Below are positions 55,101-63,190 of a stretch of DNA of 64,000 nucleotides, piece after piece. A model generated the notes under the pieces. It searched no databases, had not been told where the DNA came from, and saw only the letters and a list, made by a program, of their open reading frames with translations. The DNA comes from Ctenosaura bakeri (Eukaryota; Chordata; Lepidosauria; Squamata; Iguanidae). The stretch is taken from assembly GCA_948474755.1 (NCBI GenBank), contig CAOLHI010000078.1, positions 930,001 through 994,000 on the forward strand. The letters run 5' to 3'. The first letter of the stretch is position 1; every line of letters begins with the position of its first letter. Made by a program: the position numbers and the translations under genes.

Positions 55101-58100
55101 CAGTACCTCCCTTGATCTAGACACCATACTCCTATTGATGCAGCCAAGAATTGCATTGGCTTTCTTGGCTGCCGCATCACACTGCTGACTCATGTTCAGC
55201 TTGTGGTCTATTGAGACTCCTAGATCCCTTTCACACGTACTGCTATCCAGCCACGTGTCCCCCATCCTATACTTCTGTATTCCATTTTTTCTACCTAAGT
55301 GTAGGGCCTTACACTTCTCTCTGTTGAATTTCATTTTGTTCGCCTTGGCCCAGCTCTACAATCTATCCAGGTCATTTTGAATTTTGATCCTGTCCTCTGG
55401 CGTATTAGCAACCCCTCCCAATTTGGTGTCATCTGCAAATTTGATGAGCATGCCCTCTATTCCTTCATCCAAGTCTTTGATAAAAATATTGAACAGCACT
55501 GGGTCCAGGACAGAACCCTGTGGCACCCCGCTAGTCACTTCTCTCCAGGATGAAAAGCAGCCATTGGTGAGCACCCTTTGGGTTCGGTTGGTCAACCAAT
55601 TACAAATCCAACTAACAGTAGCCCTGTCCAGCCCACATTTTACCAGCTTTGTTGCAAGAATGTCATGGGGAACTTTGTCAAAGGCCTTACTGAAATCGAG
55701 ATATGCTACATCCACAGCATTCCCTTCATCTATCAAGCTAGTAACTCTATCATAAAAAGAGATAAGATGACTTATTTTTGAGAAATCCATGTTGACTTCT
55801 CGTGATTACTGCATTGCTTTCTAAGTGATTAGAAACTGACTGCTTAATGATCTGCTCCAGGATCTTTCCGGGTACTGATGTCAGGCTGACTGGATGATAA
55901 TTATTTGGGTCCTCTTTTTTTCCCTTCTTGAAGATGGGGACAACATTTGCCCTCTTCCAGTCTGCTGGAACTTCTCCTGTCCTCCAAGAGTTCTCAAAGA
56001 TCACAGCAAGCGGTTCTGAAATGACCTCTGCCAGTTCTTTTAATATCCTAGGATGCAATTCATCTGGCCCTGGAGACTTGAATTCATCCATTGTGGCCAG
56101 GTATTCCTGTACCACCTCTCTGTCTATTATGTGCCTCATTTCCCCTGCTTCCTCACCTGCTCCTCAACTGCCAGGTTGAGTGCTTGTATCCTTCTGGGAA
56201 AAACTGAGGGAAAGAAGGTATTAAGTAGATCTGCCTTTTCTCTTCTCCCCGTTAGTAATTCGCCATCTTCTCTGCGCAGTGACCCCATCGTCTCCTCCTT
56301 TTTTCTTTTGCTGCGGACATATTTTAAAAAGCCTTTTTTATTGTTTTTAATGTCTCTGGCCAGCCTAAGTTCATTCTGTGCTTTAGCCTTTCTGACCTCC
56401 TTCCTACATCTCCTAGCTACTTGCTTAAATTCTTCTTTGGTGGTTTCCCCCTTCTTCCATTTTCTGTACATGTTTCTCCTAACACTTAGCTCAGCTGAGT
56501 GTTCTTTAGTCAACCATTCTGGTTTCTTCAGGTGCCTTCCATTTTTCCTCCTTATTGGCACAGTTTTAGACTGTGCCTTCAGTATCTCCCTTTTAAGGAA
56601 TTCCCATGCTTCCTGAACTCCTTTCCCTTTCACTATTCTTGACCACGGTATTCCAGCCAGCAGCTCCCTAAGTTTACAGAAGTCCGCTTTTTTAAAATCT
56701 AAGATGAGTGTCTGGCTACACTTCTCCTTCCCACTGAATGCCGAATTCCAATAGGGCATGGTCATTCCCCCCTAAAAATCCAAACATTTCTACCTCATTA
56801 ACAAGGTCATCCTTGTTGGTCAGGATCAGATCTAGAATATTTGATCCCCTTGTGGCCTCTTCCACCTTCTGGACCATGAAATTGTCTGGAAGACAAGCAA
56901 GAAACTTGCTGGACTTTGCTGTCTTGGCAGAGTTTAACTGCCAACATATATCCCGTGTGGTCTCTTCCAACTCTACATTTCTATGATTCTATGATCTGGG
57001 TAATTGAAATCTCCTATTATTACTGTATCTCTCCTTTTTGAATGTGCAGTCATTTGGTTGAGGAAGGCATCATCAAAGTTCTCAGTCTGGGTTGGAGGTC
57101 TGTAGTAAACCCCCACCAGAATATCCCTATTGTTTCTCGCTTCTTTAATTCTTACCCAGATGCTCTCGACCTGGCTTTCTGGGTTCAAGTCCTGGATCTC
57201 TTCACAGGTGAAAACATCCTTGACATACAAGGCTACTCCTCCTCCTTTCTTGATTGGTCTATTTTTACAAAATAGGCTATACCCCTCTATTCCTATATTC
57301 CAATCATGAGACTCATCCCACCAGGTCTCAGTGATGCCTATCAAATCATATTTATTTTGTTGTACTAGGAGTTCAAGTTCATCTTGCCTATTTCCCATAC
57401 TCCGTGCATTAGTGTAGAGACACTTAAGTTCCCGGTCCCTTCCTGCAAGTCCTGTACTATAGTTTCTACTCCTCCCACCATTGGCTGCTTGTACTACTTG
57501 TCCAATATCATTTGGGCCTTTTCCCCCTGCACTCGCCAAGTCCTTGCCCTGAATAATATTGTCTCCCTCCTCAGAGGAACTTAGTTTAAAGACCTCTTAA
57601 TCCTCCTTGTGAGACTGTTTGCAAAAACATTCCTGCCAAGATTTGTGAGGTGCAGCCCATCCCTCGCCAGAAGCCCACGTTCATGGAAATTCAGGCCATG
57701 TTCCAAAAACCCAAACCGTTGCCAGCAGCACCATGTGCGGAGCCAGTTGTTGACCTCTGCTATTGCCCTTTCCCTACATGTGCCATATCCTTGAACAAGG
57801 AAGAGAGACGAAATGATCACCTGCGCACCAAGGTCCTTAAGCTTTGTCCCCATAAGCTTGTAGTCCTTTGTGATGTGGTAAAAGCTGCTCCTCGCAGTGT
57901 CATTGGTTCCGACATGAACCAAAATGAGGGGCTTATGGTCAGTGAGCTTGACCAGCCTGCTTAGCCTCTCTGTTATGTGGTTGATCCTGGCTCCAGGAAG
58001 ACAGCAGACCTCTCGGTTGAGCTTGTCCGGTTTGCAAATTGCCGTTTTGGTTCCTCTGAGCAAAGAGTCCCCAACAACCAGAACTCGTCTCCTCCGAGGC

Positions 58101-61100
58101 TTGTCCTGGGCTCCTCGATGAACATGTTCTACTAGGACTGCCTGGACATTCTGTTAAGGCTGGGAGCATTGATCTAGTTCCTGTTGCCGAAGTTGGATTC
58201 CTTCTTGTTGACATTCTGCTCCCTCTGCGTGGTGCTCCTCATTGTTTATAAGGCCAAGAACTTTGAAGCAATTGTGTAGGTTGAGAGTCTCTGGATATCT
58301 AGATCACAATGCCAGCTATAAAATCTTAGGTAGTAAGTTCCACTGAAGTTAGTAGGGCTTAGTACTGAAAAGAAATGTATAGGATTGTGCTACTTTCTTG
58401 TCCGTTACAAATGAGGCAACCCTATTAAGATAGTTTTCCATTCCATATCATTGTGTGTTCAGCTATACTCCATGCATGCTAAGGATACATATTTCTCAGT
58501 AGACATGTCTGAAAATTACTTCTCTTTTTCAAATAATAAATCTTTCTGGAACACCAACGGTGGGAGAAAGGCAGGGAATGTGTTGGGAGTAGGAGACTTT
58601 TTCCCCCACTGAGACCCTGATTCTGTTCTGCTGTAGACTGTCATCTGTCTAGCACAGCTGGCCCAGAAATTGTCCTTTTTACCAAAATACATAGAAAGTG
58701 TAATTTTCCATGGAAATCTGGATGGTGTAGTGGCTCTATAAAGTAGTTAAGGAAGCAACAGAGAAGTGATCAGAGCAATTTCAACAGTCAGCTATGAAGG
58801 CTATCCCAGAAAGGGTGGGCCTTGCAGATACCAAGGACTCTATGACCACTTCTGCACTAGCCTGTTAATAGTGCTATGATTCCACTTGCAACATCCTATG
58901 GAATCTGAGGTTTGCAGTTTTGGCAGGGAGTGGCTGGCCACTCCCGAAACTGCAAACCCCCAGATTCCATAGGATGTTGCAAGTGGAATCATAGCGCTAT
59001 AACAGGCTAGTGCGGAAATGGCCTATGAATGCCAGAGTGGGGAAGGGAGCTAGGGAATGAGGGAAGGGAAGTGTTAGGAACAGAAAGAATCAGGTCAGGA
59101 TGGGCAGACTGATGTAGCCAGCACATAGGTGAAGAATATATGAGATGATGGAAAAACAACTTTCCTTGCTTCATCCTTCTACGAATTGTTTGGGCATATG
59201 GAACAGTGTTTTCACTAAAGTGAAGTCTTGGAGATTTTGATCATGTTTGATGCAGTGCTTCATGGGCCTTTCAAAGAGCTATAGCCCTGTGAAGCTGTGT
59301 GAACTTATAAATTACTGTCAAAGGTTGCAAATATGATGCCCTTAGGTCATTGATGTTTTTGAAATCAAGTACAAGTTTTGAATGGAGGGGAAAGAACTGA
59401 TATCATGTAGTTACTTTCAGGTAGCCCGGAACTTCCAAAGCAATCCTTAATTAATTGCTAGAGCCTCAGACTCACACTTGGGAACAACAGCAGCAACAAC
59501 AACAAAAGAAAAAAAAATAGAAAAGAAAGGAAGTTGGTGTGTTTACCAAGAGGAAAGTATCTGTCATGCAAGTTATCCCACAGGAAGCGACCATCTGCCA
59601 AGCCGATTAAAATTACATGGCTCCCCCTTGGAAGATGCTTATCTAGATAATGCAGAGTCTGCATAACATTGATGTGCATTTCCTTGGGCTTTGTCATGTG
59701 TTTCACTGTGTCAGGATGCCTATGAAAGGGAAAAAAAGGACAGTACTGAGCATGGAGCAGCAAAAGTAAACTATGCAACTTGTCTCCTACTTGGGTACAA
59801 TTTTAATCATCTCTTTGAGTGTATAACTAGAGAGCTAGACTGAGATTATATTAGGATTGCACAGGTTCTGAGCCAGCTGCTTAATTTTTGCTAACTCAGG
59901 CACTCAGCGAAACTGGCTGCCGTGTAAGAATGGTGGGCTGTTTTGGAAAATGGTTCACCCAGGTATGTTGGCTTGGACTAGATGGCTATGTCCATTCCAA
60001 CCTTGCTTTTCCACATAATGTTTCAAAATCACTAATGATCTCTGTGTTAAATGTTGCCAACAAAGCTGGAATTTTTTTTGCTGGAAATAATGAGGGGGGC
60101 GGGGGGAATAAAAGTTAAATATTGACAAGTGCTTGCACAAACACACACCCTCACAACAGTTAACAGAATTGCCTCAAAATAAAATGATGTCCAAACTGGG
60201 GGCATTTTGGCAGTAAAGCCTCAGTAATGACTGATTTACCATTAACGCAGCTTAATCTCTTTCTATCATTTCCTTTGGTTGTCCCTCATTTCAAAGCACA
60301 GATTGCCTCTGGCCCCAATCAGTCAACTCTTATTCCTCTTGTTATCATGGCTTTATGTCACTGATAAAATACAGCACTAAGGAAAGAGTACCATAGGAAT
60401 GATCAGTTATGGAAAACACAGGAAATCTAACAATTGTGCTTCTTCCTCTTTTGAAAAAGACACAAAGAATTCCTCCATAATTCCTTTATGATTTATTTTT
60501 TTCATGTTCCCTTAAAAACCTATTATTATTATTATTTCACTGCCCTACATTTGTGCCTTGGTACGCTGTGAGATGCATACCATCTGTCTATATTTTTGTA
60601 CATCCTTCTCATTTGGCCATTGCAATTTGGGTTCTACTGGGAAAGGCTGCCAATTTCATTATCTCTGTCACTTACAAATGCCTGCCTTTCTCAATCTCTC
60701 ACTTGCCACACTGGCATGAAATACTGGCATTTTTAACTGTGCCTTGGCTAAAGCACGATTCTGCAATATGCAGAATGCAAGTCTTATCTTTTTTCAGCAC
60801 ACAGGCCAGAAGGCTTTATTGATTCAATCAAAATGGCTTCAGACATCAGATTAGTGGGTTTATACAGAACAGTGAAATATTAAATGCCATTAACCATTAA
60901 GATCCCACTCTTTAAAAAAACCTGCTATCAGTTAATTTCTTTGTTGCACTACACCCATTATTAACTTCTGGAAGATGAAAGTAAAGCTTGATAGTCACAA
61001 AATCACCTCTCTGCTGTTAAGGCTGAGCAAGAAGAATGTTGGTAGTGTCCTATTCCCCTGTATCGACCAGCAAAGTTTTGGATGGTGTTAAATCCCAGAG

Positions 61101-62990
61101 GGGATTTAAGTTAAAAAAATACATTGTCATAGACTATAGCAGATCAAATGCTTCATATCTACAGACAAGAAAGTTAGTAGGAAAGGGTTTAGTTAGGCCC
61201 TTTCCTCACCATTTCCTCATGCTATTTCCTCTAAATAGCGTGTTCTTCGGTTACAATCCCAGCATTGCCATTCGTGCAGTGGTAACAGGTTAGGAACACT
61301 CTCTTCCGCACCCGTCTGCCTTACACAGATGAGTAGCATTATTGATACTGGTGTTCCTTTCTCACTACAGCATCCTTGGCCACTCCTTTTCCTCACCTTC
61401 ACCCCACTCCACTGCCCCTGATTGGTCTTTTTTTTTTTTTTTGTAAGCCATACTAGTGCAGCCACCTTGTAACCTCATGATGTGCCAGTACCCTATTGCA
61501 TTTGTGCACTATAACGCTAAAAAAAAGTATTAACATTTTAAAAAAATTAACTCAAAGGAGAAATTTAAAATAAACAAAGAGAGGTGGTAGATTCCAAATT
61601 TGCCACGCCAAGGGAGTTGCTGAGGGATGGACAAGTTGGGCACACCCACCCCCCACCCACTCCAGGATCCACAACAATGGGAAGTGCTATCAAGCACTAT
61701 TACGGTACTGCTCTGAGCCAGCTGATGGGATTGTAGTGCAAAAGCAGGCGGCCAGTGAGAGGGCTACTGTGGCGGGGTGGTGGTGGAGGGCGGTGGTGGA
61801 GGGCGGTGGTGGGCAGGAGGGCTGCTGTGGGAGTGGGGGAGGTGGGGGGGATGGCCGCAGGTGGGGAGCTGCTGTTCCTGCCACCACCTCTGCACCAGAC
61901 CAGGAAGGACCCTGGTGGGGTGGGAGTGGTAGAAGGCGGGGGGCGGCAGGCAGGAAGGCTGTTGCTGCTTCTGCCTCCACCTCCACATCAGGCCAGGAAA
62001 GATCCTGGCAGGGCGAGGGTGGTGGTGGTGGGCCAGGCCCCAGCGGGGGGGGGTCATCTTTTTTGTGCCCCCTCTGGCATTGGTGCCTAGAGCATGTGCT
62101 TCAGTTCCTCTACCCAAGATATGCTTCTGTGTTTCTTTAAACCTTACCCATTGCAGACATCATTCCCAATCATTGCAAAGATAACGACTGCAGGCTTGTC
62201 AAATTGTTGACTCCTTGCCATACTAAAAATGAAAAAAATAAATGAGAAATCTGAGTGTTAACACAAATCTTGAAAGATAATTCTTCCTATAAATACAGTA
62301 ATGTACAGGATGTTCCTGTTATGCTGAACTTACTGAAGGAAAAGTACAGTCTTCAGCACTTACAAAAATAGATGCAATTGTAAGATCAGGGTATTAGTTA
62401 CTATTGTCTAAGACACACGACTTAGTAATGGCAATTGCTTTTGGCTTAATATAGCAGTTTCTTCCCATAAACATCTACAAGGAAGAAAGATAGAAGCAGT
62501 TCTTCTAAAAGATATACTGCACTCTCAAACTTTATCAGAGTGAATGGTGATAGTCATTGGTTTGGATGACTTTAAAAGATTTCTTGTATGGAAGATATAG
62601 AAGAAAGCTTGCCTAATTTTCTACATGACTCATTTTTTTCTGCTCTGAAGGGCAAAATGGAAGAGGAAGTTAACACTTCCTTGTCTGCTTCGCTCCCTCA
62701 CTGACAGAGAATGGACATTCAAAGTAAAAATGGCTCCTCCACTCTCCCCAACTTACAAATCATACACAAGTGGTTCAAAATACATTTTAGAGTAAAATTG
62801 CCAATAGATCATTAATGAAGGATTCTATAATTTTCTTTTTACTGGGGTCTTCCATTTTGCCACTTCTCCCCTTTTGCATTTTCTATAAATAAAACTATTC
62901 AGAACCATTGCTTTCTGTTTTTAAGGCAAACCATGTGAAAGAAAACAATATAGCAAAGAAACTTAGAGCATATGTTCAAGGCTTTGTGCA

Positions 62991-63037
<47 letters not shown>

Positions 63038-63190
63038 AACACTTTCAGACTTTTGCCCCTGTTGAAAATCTGTAGGAGTTATTTTGGTAGTGGTAAGATG
63101 TTACACTGTTCTGCAACTATTTGAACTATTCAACTGCCAGGTTAACAGCTTACCTTTTCAGCAATTCTAGAACATTTTCTGAAGAGCCAC
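33991..63190 (-). CDS. AOAH: AOAH (acyloxyacyl hydrolase), 3' part: eight coding exons
   Basis: AOAH is the lipase that removes secondary acyl chains from lipid A of bacterial lipopolysaccharide. It is made as a precursor with a saposin-like segment and an SGNH/GDSL-type catalytic subunit. Eight - strand exons (63190-63154, 62222-62148, 59719-59547, 51451-51393, 50645-50586, 49697-49601, 40665-40589, 34119-33991) encode 234 residues of the catalytic subunit. All eight phases join without a break. Visible blocks are IGND (SGNH block III), [20 protein letters not shown], and EPVDGFHPN with the catalytic DxxH. The C-terminus is KDQGGH. The nucleophile Ser block and the saposin part lie beyond the right edge. 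AOAH converges on ANLN, which matches the known ANLN-AOAH neighbourhood in other vertebrates. Confidence 0.95.
34120..35780. other. AOAH intron with small fold-back repeats
   Basis: A fold-back MITE of the GCCATTTCTGCA family is at about 34405-34525, with inverted ends GCCATTTCTGCAGTAGACTG and CAGTCTGGTGCAGAAATGGC. A fold-back repeat of the AACTACACTACCCATCATC family is at about 34889-34990. No coding feature is recognised elsewhere. Confidence 0.5.
35781..36990 (-). mobile_element. Decayed non-LTR retrotransposon (RT remnant)
   Basis: On the - strand, 36896-36750 reads [20 protein letters not shown], then [15 protein letters not shown], resembling the RT block [IC]F-I-D-Y-x-KAFDxVDH. The 3' part, TTGCCATAAGTTGAAGCTGA on the - strand near 35800, looks like the tail of the same element. 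The RT block resembles RTE/BovB-type RTs in wording, but the clade is not certain. It has many stops. Confidence 0.55.
36991..38514. other. AOAH intron, no gene seen
   Basis: AT-rich intron. A short CAGGGATGGGGAACCTGTGG motif at about 38391 looks like the edge of a fold-back repeat. No exon was found. Confidence 0.4.
38515..38668. mobile_element. Fold-back MITE (GGCCATTTC family)
   Basis: The left arm GGCCATTTCCGCACTAGACT continues to TATGGAATCCTGGGGTTTGC. The right arm is its near-perfect inverse, ending GTACAGAAATGGC. The whole unit is about 154 bp and would fold into one long hairpin. Relatives are at 34405, 46006-46663, 50303 and 58852. Confidence 0.75.
38669..40588. other. AOAH intron with one fold-back repeat
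   Basis: A decayed fold-back repeat (GACTGCAACCTCCATGAGCC and an inverted copy AACTGCAACCCAACAACATC) is at about 39483-39600. The remainder has no recognised feature. Confidence 0.4.
40589..40665 (-). CDS. AOAH: AOAH exon with catalytic DxxH (VDGFHPN)
   Basis: A 77-nt exon encodes [20 protein letters not shown] then FHPNQ. The DGFH motif supplies the Asp and His of the SGNH catalytic triad. The acceptor is TTACAG and the donor GTAAAA. Both catalytic residues are intact. Confidence 0.95.
40666..42559. other. AOAH intron with a TG microsatellite
   Basis: A TG-rich microsatellite is at about 41376-41410. A 47-bp stretch at 41745-41791 recurs at 50472-50518. The rest is AT-rich intron without genes. 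Confidence 0.45.
42560..42788 (+). mobile_element. tRNA-headed SINE (second copy)
   Basis: It shows CAGGGTTCAAATACCC (B-box-like), TGAGCTTGGGCATGTCACAG, TCTCAGAGGAAGGCAAAGGC, AACAAATATTGCCACAAAAA and ATGACTTGAAGGGATGTAAA, in the same order as the SINE at 15829. Confidence 0.8.
42789..43589. other. AOAH intron, no gene seen
   Basis: Intron sequence with no recognised coding or mobile feature. Confidence 0.4.
44353..45720 (+). mobile_element. CR1 LINE, 5'-truncated, young
   Basis: It is truncated within the RT and ends at the typical CR1 3' tail, ATTTCTATGATTCTATGATT plus CTATGA (45695-45720). The sequence is close to the other CR1 copies in the window. It is inserted in the A/T-rich end of the LTR-like block. 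Confidence 0.95.
44362..45633 (+). pseudogene. CR1 ORF2 reverse transcriptase, one in-frame stop
   Basis: A single frame runs from the truncated start ([17 protein letters not shown]) to the stop at 45631-45633. The RT has [38 protein letters not shown] and the catalytic FADDTK. It continues through [18 protein letters not shown] and [15 protein letters not shown] to the C-terminal [10 protein letters not shown]. The only break is TGA at 45016-45018, where the other CR1 copy (54114-58230) has TGG (Trp). The endonuclease is missing, so the copy is dead by truncation. Confidence 0.92.
45801..46005. other. Short intronic spacer
   Basis: Intronic sequence between the LTR-like segment and a MITE. 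Nothing else is recognised. Confidence 0.3.
46006..46663. mobile_element. Long member of the GGCCATTTC MITE family
   Basis: The left end GGCCATTTCTGCACAATGTC and the right end GTGTGGAAATGGCC are inverted. Unlike the short fold-back copies, the 650-bp middle is not palindromic, so this may be closer to the parent element. A second TTCTGCACAATGTCATCA motif lies at about 46071. No transposase is recognised. Confidence 0.6.
46664..49600. other. AOAH intron with SINE and fold-back fragments
   Basis: A SINE 3' fragment is at about 47333-47410 (CCCATGATAGGTTTGCCTTA, GGTTTGAAGGCACACAATAA). A fold-back repeat (TTGGACTTCAACTCACAGTA and inverted GTGGAAGTTGTAGTGCC) is at about 48276-48395. TG tract at 49186-49201. 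No gene besides AOAH. Confidence 0.45.
49601..49697 (-). CDS. AOAH: AOAH exon ([20 protein letters not shown])
   Basis: A 97-nt exon encodes [20 protein letters not shown] followed by [12 protein letters not shown]. The acceptor is TTTCCCAG and the donor GTAAGT. It leaves in phase 1 and joins TC of the next exon to give Ile. Confidence 0.95.
49698..50302. other. AOAH intron, no gene seen
   Basis: AT-rich intron. No recognised feature. Confidence 0.4.
50303..50518. mobile_element. Truncated GGCCATTTC MITE joined to a 47-bp repeat
   Basis: GGCCATTTCTGCACTGCACT and the palindromic TCTGGGGTTTGTAGTTTA / AACTGCAAACCCCAGGATTC arms identify the fold-back family. The right end is missing: at about 50472 the sequence passes directly into a 47-bp stretch also found at 41745-41791. 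Confidence 0.65.
50586..50645 (-). CDS. AOAH: AOAH exon ([20 protein letters not shown])
   Basis: A 60-nt phase-0 exon encodes [20 protein letters not shown]. The acceptor is CCACACAG and the donor GTACAT. The Cys and GWMSSN motif are conserved in AOAH. Confidence 0.95.
51393..51451 (-). CDS. AOAH: AOAH exon ([19 protein letters not shown])
   Basis: A 59-nt exon encodes [19 protein letters not shown] after completing a Gly codon. The acceptor is TTTTCCAG and the donor GTAAGA. The 8-kb intron upstream of it holds the hAT-like element, two CR1 copies and several MITEs. Confidence 0.95.
51549..51760. mobile_element. Decayed fold-back MITE (second family)
   Basis: The left part GACACTGCACAATTACAGCA with GGGATCTGTAGTTTGATGA is mirrored by CAAATTACAAATCCCAGGAT and GCCATGGCAGTTAAAGGGGT. 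This is a widespread reptile fold-back family (from recall). The ends are diverged. Confidence 0.55.
51890..53048. mobile_element. hAT-like non-autonomous element split by CR1
   Basis: Terminal inverted repeats CAGTGATGTA (51890-51899) and TACATCACTG (53039-53048) are perfect. The flanks CACACTAC (51882-51889) and CACACTAA (53049-53056) are a 7/8 match, fitting the 8-bp hAT target duplication. Subterminal GACTTGACTT-type repeats occur inside both ends (51925-51990, 52955-53020). A CR1 (52449-52808) lies inside. No transposase is present. Confidence 0.8.
52449..52808 (-). mobile_element. CR1 LINE 3' fragment nested in hAT-like element
   Basis: On the - strand it ends with the CR1 tail (CATAGAATCATAGAATCATA at 52449-52468 on the + strand). 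It covers the C-terminal RT coding end and 3' UTR, broken by stops. The 5' truncation is at about 52808, in the stretch equivalent to 54905 of the longer copy. Confidence 0.9.
52809..53408. repeat. Diverged direct repeat pair (about 90 bp)
   Basis: GTTACCTATGTAAGCGAATC ... CAACCAACCAC at 52809-52906 and GTTACCTATGCAAGTTAATC ... CAACCAACCAC at 53321-53407 are near-identical over about 87 bp. The first has an extra 11-bp tandem copy of CAGTAGGGCAA. One copy is inside the hAT-like element and one outside it. The parent repeat is not identified. Confidence 0.7.
53409..54113. other. AOAH intron, no gene seen
   Basis: Ordinary intron sequence. No recognised feature. Confidence 0.4.
54385..54810. 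mobile_element. CpG-rich DNA-transposon-like insertion inside CR1
   Basis: CR1 sequence stops at CCTTGTCCTGG (54376-54386) and resumes at GGTCTCTGGAGCAGC (54816). The 426-bp insert is very rich in CpG, begins GACGTTTTCGCA and ends TGCGAAAAGG, so the TTTTCGCA motif is inverted at the ends. No target duplication can be fixed with certainty and no coding region is evident. Confidence 0.6.
54900..57539 (-). pseudogene. CR1 ORF2 endonuclease-reverse transcriptase (broken)
   Basis: The apurinic-like endonuclease starts near 57539: [38 protein letters not shown], and IIGDFNYPD cut by the 41-bp insertion. It resumes with [15 protein letters not shown] and [10 protein letters not shown] frameshift near 56730-56760 leads to the linker with [16 protein letters not shown]. 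The RT follows with [73 protein letters not shown], and [15 protein letters not shown] to about 54954. Frames change at several points (about 56136, 55790, 55356). Confidence 0.9.
56953..56993 (+). mobile_element. 41-bp CR1 3'-tail micro-insertion
   Basis: CCGTGTGGTCTCTTCCAACT ... GATTCTATG is the + strand 3' end of CR1 (compare 45676-45718) inserted in the opposite-strand CR1 endonuclease. ATC occurs on both sides (56950-56952 and 56994-56996). Removing it restores the conserved endonuclease spacing between NYPD and ICWQL. Confidence 0.8.
57581..58063 (-). pseudogene. CR1 ORF1 C-terminal part, esterase-like domain
   Basis: The frame from 58063 to the stop at 57581 contains [16 protein letters not shown] and ends [26 protein letters not shown] and DGLHL are the SGNH/GDSL esterase blocks III and V known in CR1 ORF1 proteins. 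The start of ORF1 is absent or in another frame above 58063. Function by family: RNA-binding/chaperone ORF1 with an esterase of unclear role. Confidence 0.85.
58231..58851. other. AOAH intron, no gene seen
   Basis: Ordinary intron sequence between CR1 and a fold-back MITE. Confidence 0.4.
58852..59028. mobile_element. Fold-back MITE (GGCCATTTC family)
   Basis: The left arm CACTTCTGCACTAGCCTGTT ... ACATCCTATGGAATCTGAGG is mirrored by CAGATTCCATAGGATGTTGC ... GCTAGTGCGGAAATGGCC. The ~177-bp unit is almost a perfect hairpin. CTATGA occurs at both edges and may be a target duplication. Confidence 0.78.
59029..59546. other. AOAH intron, no gene seen
   Basis: Intron with an AACAACAACAA-like run near 59485-59507 but no clear SINE body. 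Confidence 0.35.
59547..59719 (-). CDS. AOAH: AOAH exon ([20 protein letters not shown])
   Basis: A 173-nt exon encodes [20 protein letters not shown], then [20 protein letters not shown] and [17 protein letters not shown]. The acceptor TTTCATAG lies at 59720-59727 and the donor GTAAAC is just below 59547. The sequence aligns throughout with the AOAH family from recall. Confidence 0.96.
59720..61740. other. AOAH intron, no gene seen
   Basis: AT-rich intron with a short TTA repeat at about 60521-60536 and a T-run at about 61427-61442. No coding feature. Confidence 0.4.
61741..62060 (+). repeat. G-rich minisatellite-like tract
   Basis: There are many GGTGGTGGAGGGCGGTGGTG-type units, then CCTCTGCACCAGACCAGGAA and CCTCCACATCAGGCCAGGAA as two diverged copies of a longer unit of about 115 bp. 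The G runs could form quadruplexes. It lies within 90 bp of the AOAH exon at 62148-62222. Open frames on both strands here are compositional. Confidence 0.65.
62148..62222 (-). CDS. AOAH: AOAH exon with SGNH block III (IGND)
   Basis: A 75-nt exon encodes [20 protein letters not shown] and then DVCN. The GND triplet provides the Asn of the SGNH oxyanion hole. The acceptor is TTTTTAG and the donor GTAAGG. It ends with GG, completed to Gly by the next exon. Confidence 0.93.
62223..63153. other. AOAH intron, no gene seen
   Basis: AT-rich intron containing only the (AATA)n microsatellite. Confidence 0.45.
62989..63039. repeat. (AATA)n microsatellite
   Basis: About a dozen perfect AATA tetranucleotide units stand in an AOAH intron. 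Confidence 0.95.
63154..63190 (-). CDS. AOAH: AOAH exon ([12 protein letters not shown])
   Basis: A 37-nt exon. Reading on the - strand, a TATAG acceptor is followed by GT and then [11 protein letters not shown], ending in AG before a GTAAGC donor. The AG joins T of the next exon to give Ser. The Gly-rich start may be the SGNH block II region; this is inference. It is the most upstream AOAH exon seen in the window. Confidence 0.8.

Larger units (their letters stand above)
54114..58230 (-). mobile_element. CR1 LINE, near full-length, with nested insertions
   Basis: On the - strand, from about 58230 to 54114: end of ORF1 (esterase domain), ORF2 endonuclease, RT, and 3' UTR ending in the ATTCTATG-type tail (reverse complement at 54114-54145). 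It carries a CpG-rich insertion at about 54385-54810 and a 41-bp CR1-tail insertion at 56953-56993. Several frameshifts make it dead. It lies in an AOAH intron in the same orientation as AOAH. Confidence 0.93.

Noticed and set aside
61690..62140. Open frames on both strands rich in Gly/Pro
   Set aside because: They come from the G-rich minisatellite-like tract and are low-complexity.
62989..63039. Regular short repeats that could suggest an array
   Set aside because: Simple (AATA)n microsatellite, not a CRISPR array; there are no spacers.
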